From positions 1 through 6,902 of the forward strand of contig JALVVQ010000287.1 in the NCBI GenBank assembly GCA_027023325.1: a stretch of DNA of 6,902 nt, written 5' to 3'. The translations under genes and the position numbers were made by a program. The notes beneath the pieces were generated by a model, which saw only the letters and a list, made by a program, of their open reading frames with translations, was not told the origin of the DNA and ran no database searches. Shown here one piece after another: positions 1-6,471 of this stretch; position 1 is the first letter of the stretch, and each line of letters opens with the position of its first letter. This stretch comes from Campylobacteraceae bacterium (GTDB taxonomy: Bacteria; Campylobacterota; Campylobacteria; Campylobacterales; Sulfurovaceae).

Positions 1-1
1 G

Positions 2-1063
2 GCTTCCCTACCCCTCAACGGTATCAACAAGGAGCTGGGAAGAGATGTGATGGAGGGAGCAAATACCTACTTTAGATACACCAATGATACTGGCGGCATT
101 CATCATAAGCGCATAAATCTCATTAGCTATGATGACAAATATGAACCACAGAACACCCTGAAAAACACCCATACACTGATAGAAAAAGATCATGTCTTCG
201 CTCTCTTTGGCTTTGTGGGCACGCCGACCACCAAGAAGATTATGCCTGTCATCAAAGAGATCCCTTTTGTGGCTCCCTATACGGGTGCTGCATTCCTGAG
301 AAACAGTGAAAAGCAGAACATTGTCAACTTCAGAAGCTCCTATGGTGAAGAGATTGAGAATATTATTCAGTACCTTACGGAAAAAAAGCATATCCATCGG
401 TTTGCTATCTTTTACCAAAATGATGATTATGGTATTGCCGGCTACAATGCCACTGTCAAAGCACTCAAGAAACGCAAAACTACCCTTGTCAGTGAAGGCA
501 CTTATAAAAGAAATACACTCTCCATCAAACATGCGTTACAGGAGATCAAAACAGCCTCCCCAGAAGCTATCATTCTAGTGGGCGCGTACAAACCCAGTGC
601 CAGATTTATCAGACAGTGGCGTCAAAACTATGATCCTGAGACACTCTTCGCACCCATCTCTTTTGTCAATGCAGACGCACTCATAGGGGAGCTGGATGGC
701 AAGGGCACGCATATCTATTTTTCTCTCACCGTTCCCTCCTATGATGACAACAGGCTAAAAATAGCCAATACCTACCGCAGACTACTGGCACGATACTACC
801 CAGACAGCACCCCATCTTATGCCTCGTTTGAATCTTTTTTGGCAGCTAAAGCAGCTGTCTCAGCACTCAAAAGTATCCACGGCGGTATCACCAGAGAGGG
901 ATTTGTCTCGGCACTCAAAAGACTCGGGCGAGATACCCTCGGAGATATTCCCATCAACTACCACAACACACAGCTGCTCAACCAGGTTTATCTCTCAGTG
1001 TACAGAGACGGTGCCTTCCATCTAGTAGATGAAAAGGGGCTAGCAGAGGAGAAAAAGCAATGA
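2..1063 (+). CDS. Type I periplasmic ligand-binding protein (LivK / Peripla_BP_6 class), 5'-truncated
   Basis: The reading frame is open from base 2, so the start and any signal peptide lie off the window; 353 residues are visible. An internal ATG at 47 is not the start, because the residues before it (LNGINKELGRDV) fit the family's N-terminal lobe. Family-like features are a DDKYEP segment, a GFVGTPTTKK stretch, PYTGAAFLR (ligand-pocket region in this class) and FYQNDDYGIAG opening the second lobe. In ABC importers such proteins capture branched-chain amino acids or other small molecules in the periplasm. Here no permease or ATPase gene follows. Instead the stop codon overlaps the start of a sensor kinase (ATGA, 1060-1063), so I infer a sensory role: presenting a ligand to that kinase. 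The ligand cannot be read from the sequence. Family assignment is firm, the sensory role is inference. Confidence 0.88.
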   Translation, partial: ASLPLNGINKELGRDVMEGANTYFRYTNDTGGIHHKRINLISYDDKYEPQNTLKNTHTLIEKDHVFALFGFVGTPTTKKIMPVIKEIPFVAPYTGAAFLRNSEKQNIVNFRSSYGEEIENIIQYLTEKKHIHRFAIFYQNDDYGIAGYNATVKALKKRKTTLVSEGTYKRNTLSIKHALQEIKTASPEAIILVGAYKPSARFIRQWRQNYDPETLFAPISFVNADALIGELDGKGTHIYFSLTVPSYDDNRLKIANTYRRLLARYYPDSTPSYASFESFLAAKAAVSALKSIHGGITREGFVSALKRLGRDTLGDIPINYHNTQLLNQVYLSVYRDGAFHLVDEKGLAEEKKQ

Positions 1064-2676
1064 AGGGTCTCTATACCAGAGCCAACGACTATCTCGAAGC
1101 CCTGGAGTTCTCCAAGAAGACCAAGATGCTTATCGGTATCATTGCGCTGGGTATGGCTGCGATCGGATTTTTTATGCTGGTTTCCATCTTTGCTATCAAA
1201 TATGACTACGAAACGCTCTTTCAAAAACGCACCCTCTCCCAAGTCAGCCTCGAAGATATCAAAGATATCTACTCTGTCAATATCCATGATACACTCAACG
1301 ATATCAAGCACCATGCCATCAAAACGGAGGATGCCGCTGAAGTCATAGGATCTGCGATAGAGATCATTCAGACACAATGGAAAAGCTACCTTGATTCCAG
1401 CCAGAAAGATATCGGAGGTTTGCCGTGGCTTGCCAATGCCTGGCTGGGGCTTTTTCTCCCTGGCTACACCATCGAGCGCGACAACTACTATCAGGACAGT
1501 CTCCTCTCCAAAGTCAAGAAAAAAATGCGAAAGATTGATGCCAAAAGCCTCGCCATTATTCATGCCGCTCGAATCAAGGTAGACCAGCCTCTCAGCGATA
1601 CCATAGAGAGTCTTTTTTTGGACATCAATGCGATCAATATCTACCTCTCCAGCCTGATCAAGTCACATCTCAAAGAAGCCATCGCAGAAAAGCAGCGAAA
1701 TGACCGTATGTTCAACACCAGCATTATTATGCTGTTCCTGCTTATAGGATTTACATTTCTGCTGAGTATTTTTATCGCTTTGCTGCTCATGAATCACTTC
1801 AAACGACTCAATGACTCTCTGGAATCCAAGGTAGCGCTGAAAACAAAAGAACTCAGAACCCTTAATACCTCATTGGAGAAGAGAATTGCCAGAGAGGTAG
1901 AGAGCAGCCGCAAAAAAGATCAGGTGATGTTCCAGCAGGCCAAGCTCGCCAGTCTGGGAGAGATGCTACAAAATATCGCCCATCAGTGGAGACAGCCTTT
2001 GGGGGCACTCATGATGATTATCCAGGGATTTGAGAGCAAATTTATCGCAGGTAAGCTCGATGAAGCCTTTATCACCTCCCGGGTCGAGGATGCGATGCTG
2101 CTGGCACAGAATATGTCAGATACGCTGGAAGACTTCAGGACTTTTTTTCATCCACACAAAATACATCGACAATTTGATCTGGAGAGTGCCATACAAAAAG
2201 CTGTCGATCTCACCAAATATCAACTGGAAAAAGAGAAAATAAGTATCACAGTAGAGCAGACAGAGAAGATCAATATCCATAGCTACGAAAATGAACTGAC
2301 ACACATCCTTCTCAATATCATTAATAACGCCAAAGATGCACTGTCGCAGAGCAACACGACAGACAAAAGCATACGCATCTACAGCAAAAAGACGGATACA
2401 CATGCTATCATCAGCATCATAGACAATGCCGGGGGTATAAAAGATGCTATAATTGGCAAAATATTTGAACCCTACTTCACAACCAAACACAAGAGCGTGG
2501 GTACTGGGATTGGACTCTATATGTCCAAACAGATTGTTGAGAAGCATATGGGCGGCAAGATTAGCTGCAAAAATATTCAACATAAAATGGGAAATCGTGA
2601 CGGTACACTGACACAGTGCGTGATGTTTACCATAGAGATACCAAAAGTACACAAAAGGACAAAAATCGATGCATAA
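1060..2676 (+). CDS. Membrane sensor histidine kinase with helical periplasmic domain
   Basis: 538 residues. TM1 lies near 22-47 and TM2 near 219-245, enclosing a periplasmic domain of about 170 residues. Its first part (SVNIHDT near 72-78, QTQWKSYLDS near 104-113) resembles four-helix-bundle sensor domains of the 4HB_MCP kind. A charged coiled coil (about 248-295) follows directly, with no HAMP or PAS domain that I can recognise. The H-box is LASLGEMLQNIAHQWRQPL with phospho-acceptor His308. The ATPase domain has an N-box ending NIINNAKDAL (419-428), DNAGG (455-459), an F-box FEPYFTTK (469-476) and GTGIGL (481-486), so it looks catalytically intact. There is no fused receiver domain. GAGGAGA at 1046-1052 lies 7 bases before the ATG. 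The start overlaps the binding-protein stop and the end overlaps the regulator gene by 8 bp, so the three are probably translationally coupled. The direct partner is probably the upstream binding protein; this is inferred from gene order. Confidence 0.93.
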   Translation: MKGLYTRANDYLEALEFSKKTKMLIGIIALGMAAIGFFMLVSIFAIKYDYETLFQKRTLSQVSLEDIKDIYSVNIHDTLNDIKHHAIKTEDAAEVIGSAIEIIQTQWKSYLDSSQKDIGGLPWLANAWLGLFLPGYTIERDNYYQDSLLSKVKKKMRKIDAKSLAIIHAARIKVDQPLSDTIESLFLDINAINIYLSSLIKSHLKEAIAEKQRNDRMFNTSIIMLFLLIGFTFLLSIFIALLLMNHFKRLNDSLESKVALKTKELRTLNTSLEKRIAREVESSRKKDQVMFQQAKLASLGEMLQNIAHQWRQPLGALMMIIQGFESKFIAGKLDEAFITSRVEDAMLLAQNMSDTLEDFRTFFHPHKIHRQFDLESAIQKAVDLTKYQLEKEKISITVEQTEKINIHSYENELTHILLNIINNAKDALSQSNTTDKSIRIYSKKTDTHAIISIIDNAGGIKDAIIGKIFEPYFTTKHKSVGTGIGLYMSKQIVEKHMGGKISCKNIQHKMGNRDGTLTQCVMFTIEIPKVHKRTKIDA

Positions 2677-3337
2677 AAGAGATTTTGAGATACTCAATGG
2701 CTTCAACATTCTCTATATTGAAGATGAGGCCGAATTGCTCAAGCATACCACTGCCATACTGGAGGATTTTGCCAAAAATATCTTTGCTGTGCGTACCTGC
2801 GATGAAGCGATCGCCATACTGCAAACGCAGCATATCGATGTCATCATCTCTGATATTCTATTGGAAAACGAAAGTGGTATTGAGTGTCTACGGCACATCA
2901 AAGAGAAGATGGGACTCAAAATTCCCGCCATTCTCACCACAGCCCATACCGATACAGAGCTGCTGCTCGAAGCGATCAAACTCAAGGTAGAGAACTATCT
3001 GGTAAAACCTATCAGCATCAAGGAGCTGCTCAACTCTCTGCATGATATCCTCAAACCTCTCATTCAGGAAAAAGAGATCAGGCGTACCCAACATATCATT
3101 AAAACAATTGCTGCAGTCATTGACGGGAAACAGGTGGAGCTGGTACGCTTCATTATCCGTAGTCTAGATGATGACAATCTGCTCAACTACTCCTACAGTG
3201 ACATCATGGAGCAAACAGGCATTAGCAAGCCAACTATCATCAAGCTCTTCAAACAGCTGCTTTCCAAGGGTATACTCGTCAAAGTGCAGAACAGAAAATA
3301 CCGTTTTGACGCAAGAAAATTGGATATTAGACCATAA
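2669..3337 (+). CDS. Response regulator with receiver domain and atypical winged-helix output domain
   Basis: 222 residues. The receiver domain (about 12-125) has all expected residues: acidic pair Glu18/Asp19, phospho-acceptor Asp62 (ISDILL), Thr91 and Lys113 followed by Pro114. A helical linker (about 126-165) leads to a C-terminal winged helix-turn-helix, with YSDIMEQTGISKPTII (176-191) as helix-turn-helix and GILVKVQNRKYRF (201-213) as the wing. This is not the usual OmpR, NarL or NtrC output domain. The 'TGISKPTI...L...GIL' pattern reminds me of winged helices of RepL-like or MarR/ArsR-like proteins. It is presumably a DNA-binding transcription factor phosphorylated by the kinase encoded just upstream, whose end it overlaps by 8 bp. 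AAAGGA at 2654-2659 lies 9 bases before the ATG. A plausible target is the convergent reductase operon; that is inference from proximity only. Confidence 0.92.
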   Translation: MHKRDFEILNGFNILYIEDEAELLKHTTAILEDFAKNIFAVRTCDEAIAILQTQHIDVIISDILLENESGIECLRHIKEKMGLKIPAILTTAHTDTELLLEAIKLKVENYLVKPISIKELLNSLHDILKPLIQEKEIRRTQHIIKTIAAVIDGKQVELVRFIIRSLDDDNLLNYSYSDIMEQTGISKPTIIKLFKQLLSKGILVKVQNRKYRFDARKLDIRP

Positions 3338-4109
3338 TCCTCTCTGGATGACGATAGAGATTCATCCCCTTACCCCGCACAAATCCTACCAGCGTCAAAC
3401 CAAATTTCTCTGCGATCTGGAGTCCCAGACAGGTGGAAGCCGTGCGTGATGCCAGGATCGGTATCTGGTGCATCACCGCTTTGGCAACCATCTCCGAACT
3501 CAATCTTCCACTGACCATGAGAAATGCTTTCGAGATGTCGGCACTGTCCAGCAATGCCTTGCCGATCACCTTGTCTATCGTGTTATGCTGCGCAATATCT
3601 TCTGCGATATAGGCATGCCCAGCATCAATATAGAGCTTGGCAGTATGCACACAGCCCGTCTCCTCATAGAGAGGACATTGGGTGTAGAAAGCTGCCATCT
3701 GCTCTGAGAGTAGTGAGGCAGAGATCTGATAGTCATCCTGCATCATCTTTGCATCGATCTGCGCGGGGTCAATATTTGCCGTCATGCTTTTGCCGCATCC
3801 GCTGATCACCACCGCCTCGCTGTCGAGTCGTTCGATCCTTTGACCGTCTGCCTTGGCGCTGATATCGACACGCATCCCATCATTGAGCAGGGTCATCTCT
3901 GTGATATCAGCCAAATCTTCGATAATCCCTTCACTCATCAGATAGCCCACTGCCAGCTCTTTTTGGTCTACAGGCGTGCACATCACAGCACCCAGCTTGG
4001 TACTATTGAGCCAGATCTCTAGCTTGATCTCCCGAATCAGTGTATCCTCAAACGAGTACTGTTCGCTGCCTTTGACTTTGGTAATGATGGTCTCATAGAT
4101 TGGTTCCAC
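3327..4109 (-). CDS. fdhD: FdhD, sulfur carrier/sulfurtransferase for molybdenum cofactor of bis-MGD enzymes
   Basis: FdhD passes sulfur from a cysteine desulfurase to the bis-MGD cofactor of formate dehydrogenases and is needed for their activity; it acts in the cytoplasm. I place the start at a GTG at 4109, giving 260 residues, normal for the family. The protein then begins VEPIYETIITK, a typical FdhD N-terminus, and AGAAGGA sits 6 bases upstream. The frame runs open to an ATG at 4349, but that extension looks non-FdhD and would overlap the preceding gene. Hallmarks are LAVGYLMSEGII (52-63), ISGCGKS with Cys105, and near the C-terminus TLVGFVRGKGMNLY followed by HPERI. The E. coli protein has a CxxC pair at this loop; here only the second cysteine position seems kept. 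The gene follows a molybdoenzyme operon on the same strand after 175 non-coding bases, and its last 11 bases overlap the convergent regulator gene. Confidence 0.93.
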   Translation of the reverse strand: MEPIYETIITKVKGSEQYSFEDTLIREIKLEIWLNSTKLGAVMCTPVDQKELAVGYLMSEGIIEDLADITEMTLLNDGMRVDISAKADGQRIERLDSEAVVISGCGKSMTANIDPAQIDAKMMQDDYQISASLLSEQMAAFYTQCPLYEETGCVHTAKLYIDAGHAYIAEDIAQHNTIDKVIGKALLDSADISKAFLMVSGRLSSEMVAKAVMHQIPILASRTASTCLGLQIAEKFGLTLVGFVRGKGMNLYRHPERIMV

Positions 4110-4115
4110 ATACGA

Positions 4116-4122
4116 TCCTTCT
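4116..4122 (-). promoter_or_regulatory. Shine-Dalgarno site that fixes the fdhD GTG start
   Basis: AGAAGGA on the - strand ends 6 bases before the GTG at 4109. This is the spacing expected of a working ribosome binding site, and it supports GTG at 4109 over the much longer upstream reading frame. Confidence 0.65.
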
Positions 4123-4137
4123 GGATAAAATACTGCT

Positions 4138-4150
4138 ATTATGACATAAT
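4138..4150 (-). promoter_or_regulatory. Perfect 13-base palindrome with a possible extended -10 box, upstream of fdhD
   Basis: ATTATG-A-CATAAT is a perfect inverted repeat (6+1+6) located 28 bases before the fdhD GTG. Read on the - strand, its second half with preceding bases gives TGT-CATAAT, which resembles an extended -10 element. No convincing -35 box is present; TTCAAG lies about 18 bases upstream. Three TTGA tetramers follow at 4152, 4158 and 4163 on the + strand. The site could be a promoter with a repressor operator on its -10, or a chance AT-rich palindrome. Confidence 0.3.
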
Positions 4151-4284
4151 TTTGATATTGACTTGAAGTGCAAGAAAGTAAAAAGAAGGAAGAAAGTATA
4201 TATTTCCCCGGACAAAACCGGAGATTTTGGGTAAAAGCTGAACCCACCTTTGTGTGGGCGACACGCACCCCTGTGATCAGCTTA

Positions 4285-4617
4285 TCAGGCGGGTATTGCA
4301 CCGCTGTCACTAGAATAATGCTCCATGTACTCAAAGACATCTTGGGCATATTTTCTATTCTCTATTTTGGCAACTGTTCCCATCTTGGGGCAGAGCTTCT
4401 GTATTTCAGACTCAAGTTGTCCCGCCTCGTAGATACGCTTCCATTCTACCAATGAGTGTGCCATGGCTACTCTAGGTGTCGGGATACTGCAGCCCCCTGC
4501 TTTATGCAGCACCTTATTCAATATCTTCTCGCCTTTGCTAGGATCAGCCGACCCAGCTGTACTTAGCACACCAAGACCTAACAAGATCAGTAGTATTGGC
4601 CTGATAGTTCTTTTCAT
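4285..4617 (-). CDS. Small exported cytochrome-like protein lacking a haem-binding motif
   Basis: 110 residues from the ATG at 4617, which is preceded at 4 bases by AGGAGG (4622-4627). An in-frame ATG at 4644 would overlap the membrane-subunit gene and would spoil the signal peptide. MKRTIRP, a hydrophobic run LLILLGLGVL and a probable cleavage after AGSA (residue 24) form a Sec signal peptide, so the protein is periplasmic. The mature part starts like a class I cytochrome c (PSKGEKILNKVLHKAGG) and has W59, IY..G at 62-66 and CP at 76-77, but there is no CxxCH. Only two cysteines remain (Cys43, Cys76), which could form a disulfide. It ends SDSGAIPA. I recall similar haem-less 'cytochrome c' proteins in Campylobacterota, but not a proven function. 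It starts 13 bases after the NrfD-type gene stops, so it belongs to the reductase operon; a periplasmic partner or assembly role is possible. Confidence 0.8.
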   Translation of the reverse strand: MKRTIRPILLILLGLGVLSTAGSADPSKGEKILNKVLHKAGGCSIPTPRVAMAHSLVEWKRIYEAGQLESEIQKLCPKMGTVAKIENRKYAQDVFEYMEHYSSDSGAIPA

Positions 4618-4630
4618 CTCTCCTCCTTTA

Positions 4631-5893
4631 TTATTTATTTGCATCTGTACCCGTGATCAGGTGTTCTTCCACTTCATGTCCTTCAGCATCTTTATAGTGC
4701 TCAAAGTATTCATCATGCTCTTTAGGGTCAAGGTAAAAGAAGTTTTCACCAATATAATACATTGACAGCATGATGCCCAAAGCACCTAGCGCTATCGCCC
4801 ACTCTGTCCAGCTTGGAGAGTAGTGTACCCAGGTCGGTGCCAGTTGGTACTCCCTGATTTTCATCGTCTGCATAGGATAGGCCAAAGTATCATGCACCAA
4901 GTCATACCGCATAAAGAAGATTCCTACCATTCCAGAAAGAGAAGCGTAGACAAGTTTTTTGATCGCTTTTGCCTTGCTGATGAGAATAATAAGAAAAGGA
5001 ATCAGCATACCCAGTCCAAATTCACCAATCAAAAACTCAGGAGAAGTCAGTGCATGTATCGCACTGGCAGCCCTCTCGGGCACATTACCATAAATAGATG
5101 TCATGAATCTCCAGAATTCAAAGAACATCAATATCGCTATCAAAAGCCCAAGCAGTCTGGCAATATGTACCAAAAAGGTAGAGATTTGCTCATCAAACTT
5201 CATTTTGTACCTGAATCCATACATTAGAAAGATCAGGTAACTACCCGTAATCATCGCAGAAAGGATGAAATAGATAGGATAGAATACACCGTTTGCCACG
5301 GGTCGTCCCACCAGAAAGCCAAAGACCGCTCCGAGGTTGGAGTGCGCAGCAAGCCCCACAAGCAATCCTCCCAGTCCAAACATCGTGGACCACTTATGGT
5401 CACCTCTGGAGAGGAAAATAAACTCCATAATAATCAATCCAAGGTAGACAGAATAGAGTACACCCATTCCCCAGATTGCCGAGGTCATACCCGGAGAGAT
5501 CGTATTGTAGATCGCCATTCTGACAGGGTGCCCTATCTCAAAAGCGATTACGGCGAAGCCGGAAACAATCGTGATAATCGCGCCAAAAATCGCTCTTTTT
5601 CCTATAAATTCAAAACTCTTAAACTTAAACACATGCCCCAAAGAGGAGATGATACACAGTCCCGTAGAACTCACGACAAAAAAGATATACATCGCAATCA
5701 GTAATCCCCAGGGGTGCTCTCTGGTGATACCATAGGCATGGTGCCCATGAATCAGATAATTGAGCACGCCTATCACAAAAGCAGCCAACAGTATAATCGT
5801 CACAGTCATCATAAAAAGGTTGAACGGTGTCTTGTCAAATTTGAAAAGATTCTGTACCGTAATCGGCTTATGTGGTATTATTTTATTAAACAT
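4631..5893 (-). CDS. nrfD: NrfD/PsrC-family membrane subunit of a molybdenum oxidoreductase, ten TM helices
   Basis: 420 residues, very hydrophobic, with ten likely TM segments near 25-48, 61-85, 100-121, 137-159, 170-195, 201-226, 238-262, 286-307, 311-330 and 362-385. Family-type stretches include REHPWGLLIAMYIF (58-71), GHPVRMAIYNTISPGM (121-136) and NLGAVFGFLVGRP (186-198). NrfD/PsrC proteins anchor the catalytic and iron-sulfur subunits to the cytoplasmic membrane and exchange electrons with quinones; they bind no haem. At 420 residues it is longer than the eight-TM PsrC type and nearer the ten-TM HybB/ActC-like branch. It ends in a tail of about 33 residues rich in Glu, Asp and His (DPKEHDEYFEHY and EGHEVEEH). 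The gene starts 12 bases after the iron-sulfur subunit stops, with an AGGAGGAGG ribosome binding site (5898-5906) reaching into that stop codon, so the two are probably translationally coupled. Confidence 0.92.
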   Translation of the reverse strand: MFNKIIPHKPITVQNLFKFDKTPFNLFMMTVTIILLAAFVIGVLNYLIHGHHAYGITREHPWGLLIAMYIFFVVSSTGLCIISSLGHVFKFKSFEFIGKRAIFGAIITIVSGFAVIAFEIGHPVRMAIYNTISPGMTSAIWGMGVLYSVYLGLIIMEFIFLSRGDHKWSTMFGLGGLLVGLAAHSNLGAVFGFLVGRPVANGVFYPIYFILSAMITGSYLIFLMYGFRYKMKFDEQISTFLVHIARLLGLLIAILMFFEFWRFMTSIYGNVPERAASAIHALTSPEFLIGEFGLGMLIPFLIILISKAKAIKKLVYASLSGMVGIFFMRYDLVHDTLAYPMQTMKIREYQLAPTWVHYSPSWTEWAIALGALGIMLSMYYIGENFFYLDPKEHDEYFEHYKDAEGHEVEEHLITGTDANK

Positions 5894-5905
5894 TTCTCCT
5901 CCTCC

Positions 5906-6469
5906 TTATGTTAGGTAGAACAATTTTGGTTTGGTACCGATATGCGCCTTGAGCGAAAAGTGCTCTCTCGTTCTAAGCAATTCACTGATCTCGCTCTCCG
6001 GATCATCCAAGTCACCAAAAGTTCTGACTTTGGTAGGACAGGTATTTTGGCAGGCGGTGGTCGTCTCTCCGCGTGCCAGTCTCGTATCACTACAGAAGGT
6101 ACACTTATCTACCGTCATCGTCCTATCATCTACATAGCGCGCATCATAAGGACAGGCTACCATGCAGTAGCTACAGAGGATACATTTATCACTGTCCACT
6201 CTGACCACACCATTCTCGTCATAATAGGTTGCATGGGTGGGGCATACTTCCTGACAGGGGGCATTTTCACAGTGCTGGCATTGGGAAGGGAGAAAGGTAT
6301 TGGAGATGATATCCAGTAATGGCCACTCGCCCTCTATCTCTTTCACACCTACCCAGATACGGTGTTTGTCTGCCCCCAATAGGACACCATTCTCCTCTTT
6401 GCAGGCAACTTCACACGCCTTACAGTTGATACAGTTCTTATAATCTAAAGCCATTCCATAATTAGCCAT
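5906..6469 (-). CDS. PsrB/PhsB-type iron-sulfur electron-transfer subunit with four [4Fe-4S] clusters
   Basis: 187 residues with 16 cysteines in four groups: 13/16/19/23 (CINCKACEVAC), 64/67/72/76 (CQHCENAPCQEVC), 96/99/102/106 (CILCSYCMVAC) and 123/126/140/144. This is the standard pattern for four [4Fe-4S] clusters in PsrB, PhsB, DmsB and NrfC proteins. It wires electrons between the quinone-reactive membrane subunit and the molybdenum active site. There is no signal peptide; such subunits are usually carried across the membrane with a Tat-exported catalytic partner. The start is the ATG at 6469, with AAGGAGGG (6477-6484) 7 bases upstream, inside the last codons of the catalytic-subunit gene whose stop is only 2 bases away. 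Subunit type is certain; the substrate of the whole enzyme is not fixed by this subunit. Confidence 0.95.
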   Translation of the reverse strand: MANYGMALDYKNCINCKACEVACKEENGVLLGADKHRIWVGVKEIEGEWPLLDIISNTFLPSQCQHCENAPCQEVCPTHATYYDENGVVRVDSDKCILCSYCMVACPYDARYVDDRTMTVDKCTFCSDTRLARGETTTACQNTCPTKVRTFGDLDDPESEISELLRTREHFSLKAHIGTKPKLFYLT

Positions 6470-6471
6470 GA

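Larger units (their letters stand above)
4110..4284 (-). other. Non-coding stretch between cytochrome-like gene and fdhD, with long-range inverted repeat
   Basis: This is the largest gap in the window. It begins right after the stop codon of the small exported protein. Arms AAGCTGA (4235-4241) and TCAGCTT (4277-4283) are a perfect 7-bp inverted repeat that closes an inner hairpin CCCAC/GTGGG (4243-4247 with 4254-4258, six-base loop) and a weak CAC/GTG pairing (4262-4264 with 4273-4275). A separate CCGG-ACAAAA-CCGG hairpin lies at 4208-4221. Read on the - strand, the outer stem is followed by only a short T run, so it could be a weak terminator or processing structure at the end of the reductase operon, or a structured leader of fdhD. 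The inverted repeats are directly visible; any function is inference. Confidence 0.4.

Noticed and set aside
2..1063. Binding protein as part of a classical branched-chain amino acid importer
   Set aside because: No permease or ATPase gene follows and the stop is overlapped by a kinase start. Upstream genes cannot be seen, so this is disfavoured but not excluded.
988..1563. Antisense 191-codon open frame
   Set aside because: It lies entirely opposite the binding-protein and kinase genes, matches no family I know, and has no good ribosome binding context; it is a shadow. The same applies to the frames at 8-532 and 2116-2709 on the - strand and 5342-5704 and 5942-6319 on the + strand.
4152..4166. 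FNR/CRP-type operator (TTGAT half-site)
   Set aside because: There are three TTGA tetramers in the same direction but no inverted ATCAA half-site at the right spacing.
4204..4229. Intrinsic terminator on the + strand (CCGG hairpin followed by ATTTT)
   Set aside because: The stem is only four perfect pairs, the T run is short, and no + strand gene ends nearby.
4240..4275. TPP or molybdenum-cofactor riboswitch
   Set aside because: On the - strand GGGGTGC resembles one TPP element and CCCACACAAAGGTGGG faintly recalls a Moco-type hairpin, but the other conserved blocks (such as CTGAGA for TPP) are absent. I cannot support a named riboswitch class.
4110..4349. N-terminal extension of FdhD by 80 residues from an ATG at 4349
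   Set aside because: The extension overlaps the end of the small exported protein gene, has no family resemblance, and a GTG with a well-spaced AGAAGGA gives a standard FdhD N-terminus.
4618..4644. Earlier start (ATG at 4644) for the small exported protein
   Set aside because: It would add nine polar residues before the signal peptide and overlap the preceding gene, while AGGAGG sits just ahead of the ATG at 4617.
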